Positions 1 to 14,284 are shown, counted from the first letter of the stretch. The stretch is DNA of 64,000 nucleotides from Fasciolopsis buskii (GCA_008360955.1 LUCM01002243.1:16114-80113); one strand, 5' to 3'. Numbers and translations are program-made. The notes: generated by a model from the sequence alone, not told the origin.

Positions 1-469
1 ACCAGATACCAGATACCAGAGACCTCTGACCACCACGTCCGGGACAAAGGCTTTGGCTAGAGACACCCAATAAAATATTTTCTCTGCAATTTGGGCTGCC
101 GCTATCCAGGTTTTCGGACGTAACGAGGAGGCGAATAAAGACAAGAATATATAGGAAATTGACCATTTGACTTGGTAATTTTCACTCGCAAAAATCAGTC
201 TTGTTATTCTGAATTATGCAAAGCAAAATGACTGCTTTTCGCATAAATTACCAAAAGAAATCCTGGTAGATTATGATTAAAAACACAAATGATCGGTGAA
301 TGTGATAATGCCAGTGAGAAAATGTGTTCATATAGAACTTTTATCAAACTGTTCTCAGCCCCGGAAATCCGAATCCGATTAAGTTAAAGAGCACTCGGGG
401 AAGATTAGTGCACTTTTTAGAAACATCTTCTTTGGCACTTATGGCAAAAGTCCAAAGCGTATTGGCAAA

Positions 470-650
470 CAGAAGGCCGTGATCAAGCAGATAAGGGCGT
501 GGCGTTCGGGCGTGAAGGTCGCAGGTTCGAATCCTCCCACCGCCGGTCGAATTCCCCACATGGCTGCGCTCTGCTGGCGGCAGCCCCTTTCTTGAAAATT
601 GACGCATGTTGTTAGTTCACTAATAAAAGAAGTAAAAGATAAAAGATAAT
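470..650 (+). mobile_element. tRNA-derived SINE, family 1, copy 1
   Basis: A pol III B box (GGTTCGAATCC) at 524-534 sits in a tRNA-like context (GTGAAGGTCGCAGG...CACCGCCGG). A unique body follows (CCCCACATGGCTGCG, CTTGAAAATTGACGCATG) and an A-rich tail with ATAAAAGAAGTAAAAGATAAAAG. The body and tail recur at 20337-20485 (minus) and 26475-26635 (plus). The A box has decayed in this copy. The 87-residue minus-strand ORF here is a shadow. Confidence 0.75.
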
Positions 651-2204
651 TCTGCGTTCTGTTCGTTTGTTTAGATGATCCTTATTTTGCTTGCTTGTGG
701 AAGAAATCGATTTACCGGATATCTTTTAGTGGTTTCTAAAGAGTGATCTCGAGTTCACGTAACAAACTTTTCATCGTATATATATATATACCATTTCGCT
801 TGTTCTTATGATGAACAACACATTAAAAAACGATGAGGCGACTATCCAAAAAATGGCCGAACTGGTCCTTGCTTCTCTTCCGAAGGTGCAAGCAATAAAC
901 AACGCAATTCTGTAAGACTCTGTGACAACGGAAATCACCGGAATCTGGTATTAGTTTTTGGGAGGTTCTAGCAAGGCGGAGGGTTACCACCGAAGAAGTA
1001 GATGAAAGGGTCTTCACGAGTGCTGGATTCAAAACAGTCAGACCGCTAAAGACAGAGCCATGCAAGCAACATAATCTTCTGTAACGTTTATTCCTGTCTT
1101 GGCCCGGGAACTGAAAGCGATAATACCTATTGCATGTCCAATCCATGCACAACAGTTTTCAGGTTCATTTAATTTTCCCACCTCTGTCTGAATTTATTTG
1201 TTCGTACATTTTGACACGTCTCCTTTGTTACTGATTCCTCGGCTTGCAAAATTCCAGTCAACTGTCAAACTGTCAGATTTGTTTCCCGCATTCTGCTTTG
1301 AAAATAGCCGATCAAATGCTTCGAAAGTCACTAATTTGAATCAGGAAACAAATAAATATTCGAAATCAACACGATTCTTGAATTCGTTTTGTATTCATAT
1401 ACCGTCTAACTTTACACTATGATTTTTTCCAGTAATAAAGTTTGGCCGAGAACAAAAACGTTGTTTCTTGGAAATCGAGTTCAACAATCCAAGTTTGTCC
1501 ACACGTGAACCTGTGATCACATGACCGTGAATCCGCCGCCTGTTAAATTGGGCATTTTCATCTCGTTAATCATTCTGTTAATCAAAATGAGTGCGCGAAA
1601 ATCAGTGGTTTCACTTGTCCAATGTACATGTTCCAGCAGTAAGCAGGAATTTTGTATTAAGCTTGCCATTCCGGGAATCTCGCTGTCCAGATTATGCTAA
1701 AGTTTGACTCGGTGTTTGCGTTTAGCATCCATTTGGGGCTTTACACGTCTGGCAGAGACGATGCGATTGCAGACAGAGCAAAACGAATGAGCTATTACCA
1801 ATTAGTTAGCACTATTTGCAGGAAAGAAAGCAGTCTTGTACAAATGCATCATGCGGAGACATACTTTTCCGGCCACAGAAACATTGACTTATTTATTTAG
1901 TCTGAATTGGAAAGCTTAGGAATCCGAAATGGAGACAAACAAATGTACGGATGCGCTTGGAGGCAAAGAATTAGGAATGCAGACAAATACAAACACGTCG
2001 GAAATTAGTGGCCTTAGTAAACCGAGAGCAGCTCAAGTTTCGAGTATAAGCAAAAAAGAAAGCGGACCATCAGACAGAAGAGAAACCGGCAAATAATCGG
2101 CCAGAAATAGACCAGCCAATGGATGGGCGAACAACCAGACAGGCAGACTAGTGATGTTCAAGTGGGTTCGGCGGCATCTGTCACAAAAGTTAAAGGTTTG
2201 GACC
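651..2204. other. No recognisable gene
   Basis: Apart from the unassigned ORF at 823-1152 and a short (TA)n at 779-791, I see nothing here. Confidence 0.6.
823..1152 (-). CDS. Unassigned 109-codon ORF
   Basis: I do not recognise this ORF. It is uninterrupted, begins MCMDWTCNRYYRFQFPGQDR and has a Ser/Thr/Val-rich middle (VKTLSSTSSVVTLRLARTSQ). The plus strand also has an open, plausible reading (GFTTEEVDERVFTSAGFKTV) of the same DNA, which could be an exon or an old repeat. No splice-supported model was found. A chance ORF of this length is unremarkable in 64 kb. Confidence 0.15.
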   Translation of the reverse strand: MCMDWTCNRYYRFQFPGQDRNKRYRRLCCLHGSVFSGLTVLNPALVKTLSSTSSVVTLRLARTSQKLIPDSGDFRCHRVLQNCVVYCLHLRKRSKDQFGHFLDSRLIVF

Positions 2205-2330
2205 ACATAAGTCGGTCACTTTGGCGGTAGATGGCTATTTGCTGTCGTCTGGTTTGTGATCACACCTAACTTTACATGGTGCTGTGCTGCTCCAGGTCTC
2301 AGGGTCATTGAAGACGACTACTTCTTTCTA
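2205..2330 (+). repeat. SINE family 2 body fragment
   Basis: The order GTCGGTCACT, GATGGCTATTTGCTGTCGTC, TTTGTGATCACACCTAAC, TTTACATGGT, CAGGTCTCAGGGTCAT follows the body at 44755-44860. The tRNA head is not recognisable. Confidence 0.5.
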
Positions 2331-2529
2331 CCTGAAGCGAAGCCCCGTGAATAAGGCGTATTTACATTCAACCGCACCCATACAGCAAGTCATGGAGTAG
2401 CTTTATAGCGGGAGGAACAAACGAGCAAACGTACAAACAAACGCACAGCCGGACAGAGAAAAAGATAGACAAACACATAAAGACAGAAGTAGAACGGTAG
2501 GCAGATACACAAGATTGGATTCATAAGTA

Positions 2530-2735
2530 GATAGGTAAACAGATAGATAGATAGAACGAGTGAATAGGTAAATAAAACAATGGACAGCCAGACAGAAAAA
2601 TAGAAAGATAGAAAGATTAGATAGATAGATAAATGGATAGATGGATAGATATATAAATAGACAGATAGATAGGCAGACAGAAAAGATGATGAAAAGATAG
2701 ATAGGTAGGTAGAATAATTGATAGATAGATAGATC
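2530..2735. repeat. Degenerate GATA/GATAGACA microsatellite tract
   Basis: Long run of interrupted AGAT/AGAC units (AGATAGATAGATAGA, GGACAGCCAGACAGA, AGATAGATAGGCAGACAG). The leucine/tyrosine/isoleucine-rich 115-residue minus ORF across it is a repeat artefact. Confidence 0.85.
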
Positions 2736-5700
2736 TATAGGTGAATACATCCGATTTCCGCCAACAATCTTGCCTTTAGTTGCTCTGGCTTTTACAGCTA
2801 TCCCTCAGCAACGAACTACAGTGTAAAAGCATTCTGGAAAACAGAATTCCGAAAACTAGGACAAGGAGAACTATTCTGAATGCAAGAAATCTACTGACGA
2901 GAGGATTTTGTGGTATTCCCTTAGAGCTGGAACTGGCATTTGGAAATCTCGTGGAACTCAACATGATTAGCTAATTCAACCCAACGCGGATGGCCCATTG
3001 ATTAGATTCTCCACATCTTTTCACGGCGTCACGGACTGACCATCTTGACTGATCTCCCAACTAATGCCTAAATTGAAGGGTAGCCCACAGCCAAGGAGTT
3101 TATCTTGGGGCATGGGCAGTGCTTCTCCCATCCGCTTTGCCCTACGTGATTTCGGGGTCTCTCATAAAGACTGGGCTCCTTGGCGCCCTATTATACTTTC
3201 AAAATCACTAAAAATATTCTCCAACCATGTTTTCTCACTCTGTGTACTTCTTCGGTCCACAAAGACCATGTTTCTAAACTGCATGAAAAATCGATTTCAT
3301 TGTCCAAATGTGAAATCCACCTTTGACTTAAAGTCGAAGGTTAAACAGGCGCCACAGCCAGATATATAGATAGATAAACAAGCAAACGTACATGCACTCA
3401 TGCACACATACAAACATTCGTCCACTCATTCATTCATTCCTTCATTCATTCATACATTCAACATACATACATACATACATGTGTACACGCACATATATAT
3501 TCATACAGACAAACAGCGAGAGTCTGCATACTGAAAGACGGCAATAAAATGTAAAGGAATTTGATGTACCGTCTGCGAATAATACACAGTTCTGTATTTT
3601 CATTACTAGATTGCAGAATAACACCTAGAAAAGAAAGATACTAGTAATATAACCTTTGGTTAGCAGGACTAGTCTATTCGGCATAAGATATCTATTAGCA
3701 CGTTACAGTCGCTGCAGTGTGCAGAGACAAACAGCGCAGTATCAGCAGCGAGTGCAATTTTATCTATCAGCCATCAGTTCTTGATGCTAGTAGCACACAC
3801 ATTTATGTGTATGGTACTATTAAATCGCAAAACTGTCCATTTATCAGCTATTTCCGGACTGCTTAAGTCGGAAATATACATTCTGTTCATTCGGTGCTTC
3901 CGCGTGACGGTATGGGTTGTAGAAAATACTTCTTTTTTATGATTTCCTTGCCTTCGTGGCTAGCTGGGTTTTTCTGCGCTTATTGTTCCTTTTGGATAAA
4001 TTATGTCGGGAGAACTGAGTGAGTGGTCTATCGAACCGCTCTCCCCAACTAACCAGTCAAACACGTTTTTTCCTATGGTTTCCCAGCCAACGTATAAAAA
4101 TACTGACGTGGAACAGACAGACACAACAAACAGGACCAAATTATCGAGCAAACATTATCGTCATTGAAATTGACTGACGTAAATCGAAAACACATGTCTG
4201 GCAATCATCCGTTCTGCAATTCTCGCTGTTGTGCGAGTGTTTGCAAAATCCGCGCAAACAGTTTATTCAATAAACTCACTTCTCGGTTGTATGCCCTTAC
4301 TCAGTCCAATCCTAATTCGATTGTATTCATCTTTTTGTAAATCGGTACTATTTTGTGGTATCGATTTACTATTTCTCATTTCTACTAAGTGCACATTGTG
4401 AAACTGTATGAATCAAGGACTCACCAAATTTTCGAATTTAATCTTCATCTTACTAGTTTCCAAACGGTGTCAACACTTCTCAGACAAGAATGTTCATCTT
4501 GCTGTTGCTAAATTGAGTTTAACCTTACGCTCTAGTGTTCCATGTGGAAGGTCTTATGAGATTTTTCAAAGTGCCATTTGTTTTTTCCTGCTGACAGCTG
4601 GAAACGTTCTAACGCATACCGTTCTTCGGTCAAATCATTTCCCGGGTATTAGGCATTGAACGTTTGTCTTTTTTGTTCTCATTTCTCCGACCTCGGGCGT
4701 TCTCTCGTGCTCTCAGACACTTTTTCAGCAAATAGGCTCTTCACTCGGAGTACGGTTGTATGAGCCGGTTTTAGAAATGCTAGGTATGCGACAATTCGAC
4801 CTGTTCACAGTCACGGAATGTGACGAATGCAAAGTGCTTATATCGAAACGTTCCGTTTATCCACAGTGTAAAGAAATCGAGAATTGATTTGACCGAAAAA
4901 GCAAATGCTGTAAAAATCCTCTAAATGAACACCTCTTTCGTGGTTATTTATTGAAAATAATCTTCTCTCGTGTCATCTGATTCTTTATTTTGCTTTCGTA
5001 TTAGTAAATTAGTTCGTTATTGGGTGAAGAGCTAGCGTTGGTATCCTGAGTCAGTCTAATGGGAAAATATAAATACTATGTTCTGTACGCTACTCCCGTA
5101 CATCACACCCCATCCCGGTTTGCAAAAGAACACGGTCAAACATCTGACAAGCCCCCAACTGCTTTCTTTTGGGGCGAGGGGGGGCGGAAATCCTCGCATC
5201 TGATTAACTCAATTACAATTGACAAACCATGTGAGAATATAGAAATGAAGGTTAGCCGGGGTTTGCAGATAGCAAGTTGACGCGGAGCGATGGTTCCCCA
5301 TGGGGCATGAATATTTACGGGCTCTTGGTCTGACAAACTGAGCAATGGAAACCGACTATTTGTTTGATGTGAAGATGACTCACATACACGGAGTGCTCAA
5401 TCCCGGCGGGACTTGAACTAATCCTACCGGGGGTAGAACACACGCGAAGCGGCCACAAGAGAATTGCCTCCAGTCTTACGTGTGCGCTTACGTGTGCGCT
5501 TACGTGCACGTTAGATAGACGATTGGGCTGAAAACAGTTGCCGTCACTGTACTCTGACTCAAAGTGTGGCGTACGCTCTCAGTCTGCCAGCTTCTCAAAA
5601 TGCGTCTCATTCTCCTTGTTTTGAATGCTTGTTTCTCGTTCGACATGAACTGGAGAGACTAGGTACAATCACGTCAATCGTATCTCACGACGACACCATC

Positions 5701-6490
5701 AAATGTCTGAGATTGCACTTTGCACACTACGATTAGACGTGGATTAAAACAGTCATTTTATTTCGTATTCAATAACTTTCTGTCTTAAGGAACAATTTTA
5801 AAACATCCGGCAAGTTTAGCATTAAAATCGGACATGGTGATAGTTGGTCCAAATGTATGAAACCGATAAACAAGACAGCCATGCTCCAACAGAATTGGCT
5901 CGCCCAATAATGAGATGAGAAATCACAAATCGGTTGGTCATTTCTATTCATGCCTTTTTCCAAGCGCATTCACATTTGGCAGTGTGCCATATGCCCTTTA
6001 GTTTGAAAGCTTTTGGAGAGGTAAGCTGGTTAAAAAATTTCGGACGAGGTCTCAGATATCGTGACATACTCCCCGAATCGCATTTTAGGGAAAATTGTTT
6101 CATTTCAACAGTACGAAGTTTGTTGATACTTTCGGGCAGTTAACCATTCAACTTCAAAGCTCAGCTTGTCACTAGGGGCTATGGGAACAGTGTACAACTG
6201 TTTCGTCTCTGCTAGAAACCATCAACGGTGCCTTTCCATGATACCAAAACCGAAATATTAGTCCAAAACAATCAAATCTGATGATATGGGTATAATAGAT
6301 TAGCTATACTAGAAGTTCTAAAAGTTAGGCTACTGACTAGAGCGGCTTGTCATGTGATAGATCCCATGTTCCTCTCTCTGTTCGATTTTCCTTGTGAGAA
6401 ACGTTTTACGTTCAGCTTAAATATTTCAACTTCAATACATGCAACCAATTATTAGTGACAACCTTTATCGGTTTGAAAGTGAGCATTACT
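2736..6490. other. No recognisable gene
   Basis: Only the tetranucleotide repeat at 3427-3480 stands out. Near 5395-5460 the minus strand has GTTCAAGTCCCGCCGGG, a possible B-box remnant of a SINE, but no A box or body match. Confidence 0.55.
3427..3480. repeat. ATTC / ATAC tetranucleotide repeat
   Basis: (TTCA)n interrupted by CC, followed by (TACA)n, ending in CATACATACATACATACAT. Confidence 0.85.
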
Positions 6491-6547
6491 GTAGTAGTAG
6501 TAGTAGTAGTAGTAGTAGCAGTAGTAGCAGTAGTAGTAATAGTAGTA
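6491..6547. repeat. (GTA)n trinucleotide repeat
   Basis: About 19 units of GTA with a few GCA and TAA interruptions. Confidence 0.92.
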
Positions 6548-9500
6548 TTAACAGTCAGTAGAAAAATCACTGTATGGGCCAATGAAGTAGCAGCCAGTGG
6601 ACTCCTCCAGGTGGATGAATAGAACGGCTAAGCAACGAGAACCGTTCGGTCCGTGCAGAAACCAGTCTATATAGGCAAGTCGCTTTCGTACGCACAAATG
6701 CATAAGCAAGGAGACACACAAAATCCCCTTTTTCCATGCCACATGCCAGTGCTGGAATTAAAGCAAATAAGGCGTCCTTGATTTGTCGTCATTTTTAGTT
6801 TTAACGCGGGACTCGCCAGATGTCGGTTGCTAATGACGAATTGTAGTACTATTTTGCGTTGTCATGCATATTACGAGTAAACTCAGCGTTATTTCTATTC
6901 CGTTTTGTTTTAACTCTTAGCTATAAGTTCCCTACACATTTCCGGTCAAAACGAGACTGTGCTCCCTCTTTTGGGTAGCATATTTGCTTCAAGGTACTAA
7001 CCAAATATCAGATCGGGATTGAATTCATGTCTCGAATCGGCAAATGAATCGCGTCTTAACTATGCTGAAGACGGCAAGCTTGAAGATAGGAATCGACGCC
7101 ATTTGAGCTAATGTGCCTAGCGAAACGTCACTATCCTGCAAAGACGTCCCAATATTCTGTCTAGCTTTGTTCAACCATTCTGACCTTTGAATTAGCAAGC
7201 GAAAATGAATTTGCCTTATTCACCCATACAAAAAAGCGATTCAAATGAGATTCTAGTGGGGAACTAAGAGAGGAGCGCACTAGTATAGCAATGGTTGGAC
7301 AGAACAATACCGGGTACACATACCAGAAAAGTGGTAATAACCGCGAAACCGGTCGTGTACTTCTGGGGGAATTTCTTTCATTCATCCATATGCAAAACAT
7401 CCTAGTGAGAAGGAAATCCAATACCTTCGGGCATTATGTCCCCTTTCTGAAGGTTAGCCTTGTTTGACCGTATGATTCGTACAGGGACCTGTCATCCCTT
7501 CACGCTTCTAACGATTCGAATGAAATTCGCTTTTCTTGAAAAATAATAACTGTTCATGCAATCGTCTTCGCCAACAGGTCAAGATTTCGGTATTCAGATA
7601 TAACGCCACAAATTTGGCCTCCGTTTCAGTGTTAATTCCCTAGGGTAGGAGTTATTAGCATAAATTGATAGACGACAGTTCTAATTGCACTGGCCATTTC
7701 ACTTTTTTCGAGATACTACTTGTTAACTAGTATTCACAGCTTATTAGCATAATCCCAATTCCAAATAATTTGCCCTTATTCATTTGTCCGACTGCGATCT
7801 CATTAGGTCACGTGATGATTCCTCATCCTGGACGTTTGTCAGGTAATTGAAAGATATTGGATAGTTCCAGTAACGAGCTGATAGACACGAACCGGTCTAC
7901 GATTAACTAACTTGGTACCAGTTGACCTTTCCGATACATACTCGATGAATATTAACTATTTTGCCTAAGTAAATATGGTAATTTTAGAGTGCTCATAATT
8001 CCTTGAGTTAGGTTTGCAAACCTTATCAAACAATATCACATATTCCGTTCGGATCAGTTGAAATCGGAAATTCGCATCTGGCAAACGCAATGGTCAAAAA
8101 TTTGGTCGAAAAACGTTTTGGACAATATGTAACAGTTACCAACTGGGATCCTTCCTCAGAAAGTGATTATTAAAATGCTTAATCGAAACCACTCATCCAT
8201 AGTGCTAGCCGACAGCTTTATACCACACAGAAACGAGCAAACACTATCAATAACAAATTCCGTTAGAATATTTCTGGCGATCAAAAAGTTGGATCTGTCT
8301 TGCTAGTGACAGGGCAAAAAAAAGAAACACTGCTAGAATGTAACATATAGGACTGATTGAAGACCGTGTAAAACCTCCCTACGAAAGTTCCGAGATACGA
8401 TCACTTGTCATGATTGACACTGATACGAAAATCCAGATTTGGGAGTCTCGCGGAGGCCATAGTTTTTCCAGCGGTCAAAAGAAAACGTGGATACAGTGAT
8501 GTTCGAGCAAAACCTGCTGTGTCCTCTAACAACAATCCATATTCCAATGCGAAAAAAAGAGTTAGTTAACTGGAAGTCAACATTTTCGATACTTATGAGA
8601 ACCTAAAGCATTGACAAAACATGCAAGGTGGTCCATATTGTCTACAAATTGCATATCTATCAATGGTCTTTGCTTGTGATCATCGGCCCAGCTGTCTTTG
8701 AGTAGATACATTGGAAAACAATGGATACGACTAGGAAAGGCTATCGGTAACCAGGTTGCGTGGGTCTTCAATATGATCAGTTTATTGTTCTCTGGTTTCC
8801 GTAAGACTAAGAGACTTTAGATTTCACTTACCTATACAGTATGTGGATATCAAAAGAGGTCGGCCAACGAAATGTCCCACAGAACAACTTTGCCCAGTCA
8901 GTACACAATGAAACTATTTTATCCTTTGTACGCGGTACACAGACATTGAATCTCTCACTTTAGGTTTCCAGTGGTAACAGAATGACAAGTTATATCATTT
9001 TAAGGACCGGGTTCTTGGTCAGAAGAGGACTGACAAGAGGGAAATCTGACATTTGCATCCAACTATCGCAATATATGTCACTGAACTGTGCACTGTATTG
9101 ATCTGCCTAGGGCTCCGTTGTTTCTTGGTTTCATCAAACGGTTGCTGTCAAACTAATATTTTGATTTATGAATTTATGCGTATGAGAATCAGTTCAGGAT
9201 ATGCTTGTGTTCACCGAGGACATAAAAGCAAACCATTATTGTCCCGGTATGAACAGCCGCTAAACATTTCATATGACTGTCCATTGAGAACACCAAGTAT
9301 TATCATTCCAAGCAGATTGTTACGGCCACAGACCAAAAGTTTAACCAATCATTCTCATTGACTGGCCTGTCATTTGTGGCCAACAGTTGGAACAACGATT
9401 TTTTATGGTGAATTTCAAGGACTGGTGCTTGGAACAGAAATGCGAAATGTGACCAGCGGAACGAGGTGCGGATATGGACTGCTGGTTCTCACAGGATTGA

Positions 9501-12500
9501 TTCCAATCCCCAAGCTGCCTGACCGAGGAAAAACGAGAAAACCGTGCAAAAATTTGAAGAATCCCGATTGGTAGAATATCTCTGGGTCAATGGTACTTGG
9601 GGCATGTTTGTATTTCTCGTTCGTTTCCCGTTATGATTCATGACTGACTATTTACGCAGGCTAAACAGAATAAGAAACACGAGACTTATCAAGTGATTTG
9701 CACGCGGACTTATCATAGAATCTGAACAAGAGGAAGTCAGAATCAATAGGTTAAACGTAACCACGGATTTATGCCCAGAACAAATTTGTAGCATTTATAC
9801 ACGCTGTTTACCACAGACGACAGGTAACGACACGGCTTACACAAGATCGAAGACGTAACAGCAGAGTTACGAAAATGTGCCTCTCATCGTAATCTCACTT
9901 GCAATTATCTGCTCTTATCTAGCGACAGTTATCTCCATTTAATTGCTATCGCATGAGTGATTCAAAACTCATTTCCTTTAATCTATCTTATGTCCCGTTA
10001 TCCGTAATTGTTCATAAGTTGAGAATGACATGGTCTCATCAGTTGGCTAAACCTTGGTGGTTGACATCTCAGGATCAGTTGCACTTTGAACCCCAGCGGA
10101 AAAATGTTTCGAAATTCTGCAGCGTAATTGTCCAGATCGGCCAGATAGTCAACATTTTTGAACGGGAAGTATATGGTGTGATACTGGTCCAGTGTTTGTT
10201 TGATCGAACTACTACAACAACAAGAGTTTGAATTCGACTTGAAAGTTATTCGTTCCAGTGGAATGCTCAAGTAAATCTACACATTCGCTGAAATTTGTCT
10301 CGCCCTACGTGACCGTATGCGAGTGACCGTGAATCGTGTGGGAAAGGGGAGTCTTCGGGCTGTCATCGGACGGAAATCCAAAAGGGAGAGCAGGAGGCGA
10401 AAAACGAAAAAGCAGCTAAATGATGAAAATGATTTGATTGCACTCGCTCACTTTTGGCGAACCTTGATAGTTTACATGACATCACATTGCCTCTTTAAGT
10501 ATTCCACAGTCGACTAAGCCGTGAAGCTGAGTTTGGTTGATGCATCTCTGTAGACATCGATTTCACGCGTATAGATAAAGTCTGTCCTCAGCAGAGTCTT
10601 TCATGCATACTCTTGGACGACCGAGTAAATGTTGAAAATACTACACGTTGGACATAATTCGTGGACATTGGGATCACCAAAAACCTCCATAGAGAAGTTC
10701 TCCTTGGCATGTAAAATGAAATGTAACAATGTGGAATATGAACCAAACCGACCCGAAATGAACAGCATGTATGACAAATCCGAAACATGGATGGAGCTGC
10801 CTCGAAACCGGATTTGGAAGTCAGTTCGAGATCGAGATTTGATTCGAATAGCCTACTCAGTGGATTTGTAAATCAAGCGATGAGATTCGAGGCCCGGTTC
10901 TGAGGCTTTCACCGACAACTAACTCCGTTGTTCAGGCAAAACCGGGCGCCAGTTTCGAATCATTCACCTTTTTCGCCGTTTTTTGCACGTCAATCATGCT
11001 GGCTAAGGTTATTGACTTCGGTTCTTACCCAAAATGTCAACAAAAGTCATTTTGGAACATTTGTGTCTCCTATATTTTCGAGTGCATGCAAGTGATCCAA
11101 CGAGTTCAACCAGTTATTAAAATCTATGCAACACGTGTTTCGTTTTTAATAGAAATTATCTGCAATTCATCTCCTCGCAGTCCCAAATGAGGCTCGTACC
11201 CGAGATGAGTGAAGAATGCAGGCTGAACATCCTAACTACAAATCCAGTCAGATTGGAAATTGTTAGACTATTAAATATGGACATCGAGCCGTGAGTGGCT
11301 GCTTGGTCAAAGACAACTGGCCATACATTTAATAATTCCCAAATGATGAAGGTGAGAGATTTAGTTTGACTTCCTAATGGTTAAACAGACAATAATAATA
11401 CCCAATTCTTGTTAGTTCGCCACTTTTCGAGTTCCAGCAGTGATACGAAGGTCATGCATGAGAGCGATTCCTACTGAAAATGCAATAATCGTGTAATTCC
11501 TCCATAGATTTTGTCTACAAGTTGAGAACTTCAGTTCGTCGGTAGTAAGATTATCATGATAATACAGTTAGTCACAATGGTAATATTTCACTGGTATCTG
11601 AAACGCAGTTAGTAGTCATCTTTGGCTGAATAAAGTTGCCTACATCACTTCTGAATTGGCAAGTCTGAAACGGTTAAATACGCTCTGATTACCAACTTAG
11701 AACTGATTACGCGTTTGTTTTGTTAATCAGCAGACACAGGTCTTTGAAAAATTACTCTCTTTGAGAATATCGTCTCCTTATTTGATCAGTGTTTGGGTTT
11801 CATCCAACCCAATCCATTTCATGGATGACTGCGCATGCGACTGACCTTAGAGTGTCCACGCATATCATCTTTTGGCATCCTGCCGTTAGAGTACTCTTGT
11901 GCCAGTGCAGATGAATTAATTCAAAGGTATAATTGGTCTTATAGTACAACTCTATCTGTTCGTATCAGTTCTTTTCTGGTTCATGCCGTATGTGGGTCTG
12001 TACCAAGCCAAATCTATCAACTTCATGTTTGCCCGTGTATGGCCTATGGTGCGTGCCTATTGTCACGTTAATGGTTCTAATATCACATCAGTAATGTTAA
12101 CGCGGTCTCATTCACTCACGCTTCATACTAGGCTGATTCGTCCTGTAGATATTTCGGCAATAGAACAATCCAAGAGAATGTGTGACCAGGCCTGGCAAAA
12201 ATATAATCGATGTCCCATTTATTTTTTTTCGAAAAGCCAGTCACAAATACTCCCAAACCACCGGTTAACTCAGGCAAATATTTAACGTAAAAGCTCCTAA
12301 CAATTCATCGATTGTTCCTGTTTATCGCTGTATCTTTCTGCATAGTTGCACATTCAATGCCGACCTACGTCGTCAGGAATCGGTGAGTGAGTGATGACTG
12401 AACCTAAAAAGATTCATAACGTCCTCAAGCTACTATCGGAAGACTTATCAGAACATAGTAACAGTGATCTGTTTTTGCATTTTTACGGACTTATGCCCGA

Positions 12501-13045
12501 GAAAACCCTTTGCAATTTTATTTTTGGATAGTTTAGTCCTCCGATAATTTTGCAGTTGAGAGCGGTAATTGTACTGGACTGGATCATTTCCTCGAGAAAC
12601 TAGGTTGCCAAACTGGCAAACGCATGGGGTCGATAAAATCGTTTTGTCACTAAGCTAAGATGTAAAACGAGGTTAGGATCCATTTATGGTTGTCATTAGC
12701 AAGTTAATATCCCTGTGTGAACTGGCATTCTCCCACTTGTCTTCTTTGCTCCTCGGTTGCTGCGCCTGGATGAAGACCATAGGCTCGGATTCGAACCTCA
12801 CCAGACTCAACGAGTTTGCATACTTGCTGTTAGCAACGTAACTTCGTCTGTTGAACGTTCGAGCCTCCGAATTTCCATTCGCTTCACACTGTTGCGATTG
12901 GCAGCGATAAATCTTTCTTGTCATGTCGTGATGTTTATGAATAAAATACGTACCAATTTATAGCCTACCAAACTAACTGAATTGTTCACCGATAAATTCC
13001 GGACAAGAGTAAGCGTATTTTGCAAGCACAAATTTGAACACGCCC
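6548..13045. other. No recognisable gene
   Basis: AT-rich sequence with short unsupported ORFs; the only hint is the weak CR1-like ORF at 7161-7421. A B-box-like GGATTCGAACCTC near 12787 has no other SINE feature. Confidence 0.55.
7161..7421 (-). mobile_element. Possible CR1-like RT thumb fragment
   Basis: An 86-codon minus ORF contains RSTRPVSRLLPLFWYVYPVLFCPTIA-type spacing, similar in arrangement to the YVYPILIYCS segment of the CR1 copy at 30 kb. No other RT motif is visible nearby. Weak call. Confidence 0.28.
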
Positions 13046-13125
13046 GCACACACACACACACACGCACACGCGCACGCGTATATATATACATACATATTTG
13101 TTTATATATATATAGACATATATAC
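13046..13125. repeat. (CA)n followed by (TA)n microsatellite
   Basis: CACACACACACACACA then alternating GCACACGCGCACGCG, then TATATATA blocks. The two minus-strand ORFs crossing it are low-complexity shadows. Confidence 0.9.
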
Positions 13126-14284
13126 TGACCGATTCGAATGTGTAATAGTTGCCTGTTGGCCAATTCAGTTGTGACCACACTACCGAGCACGATACTAGAA
13201 ACCAACAAGTTTCGTAAACAATGTCCCGTGTGTAGTATGCTGTCATTCATACAAAGAGCATCGGTCGTTTATTCGTGTCAACGGACAGTCTGGTTCGAAC
13301 TGTCTACTAGTATGATTGATCGTCTATAGAACTCGAAAACACCAGACAAATTCGATCAGTGTTCAGTTGTCCGGGCTGTGATTTTCATTGATTCGATGAT
13401 TAGAGAACAAATAGCTAGGAGATAATATTTTAAAATCTTATTCTGATCGAATATGGATAATTAATGGAGAAAAAAAAGAAACAGAAACAATACGAAATAT
13501 CCTAGGGAAATATTCTTAATTTGCCAATTGATTTTCCGGTGACTTTTGCTATGCTTGCAATGTCAATATGTCCTAATAATCTAACCAAACCTGCGCAAAC
13601 GCTAGCTATTTGGGCACCGTAATCTGTTGTTGGATTTTTTCGCGTGTAACCGTTTACTTTGTCGGTTGAAATGAGTTTGAAGCTGACAGTGAGCATATTT
13701 TTTTCTTCTGTAATTAAAACAATTGGCTAATTTTATTTATCAATATTGACTGGCAATTTGTGGCCAATTTTATAGAACAGTAAGTAAAGAAAGCCGCACT
13801 TGGTACCTTTTCAATCCACCTTATCGACGGTTCGAATGTCATGGGTTTGGAAGCGATCACAGTAAAATGAACTACACGAAATCAAGTTCCGTGTTACACT
13901 TGTGTGTCCCATTGAATAACAGTTGAACTGCTCTGAACAAAACGCTTCCGTGACGAACACACAGGAGCAAGAAGAGGGGACTGTATTTCGTTGATGACTA
14001 CAAACAGATGTGGTCTACTGCGGGATATAACAAGTGAGAATTAAGCTGGTTCCCAATTCGGCAGTAATTTCATCGTAAATAGCAAGAAGACTTCCAGCAG
14101 CACAGCTTGTGTCTGACGTATATGATACTGGATGAATCACATCGGCATTGATCAGCCTATTCTGAGGTTGTGGAACTGTTTCTTAACTGATACTGATCGA
14201 CTGATTAATTCAGTACTATGTAAGGATAATATAATTGGATGAAATAATAAACCAGAATATGTAAGTCTCGTATTTGTTCGTTCA

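Noticed and set aside
2403..2750. 115-codon membrane-like ORF
   Set aside because: Encoded by the GATA microsatellite; composition is a repeat artefact.
10317..10517. Basic 66-codon ORF resembling a ribosomal or nuclear protein (RKSKRESRRRKTKKQ)
   Set aside because: Only compositional bias, no motif, no splice support.
12921..13250. Two Val/Cys-rich minus ORFs
   Set aside because: Produced by the (CA)n/(TA)n microsatellite.
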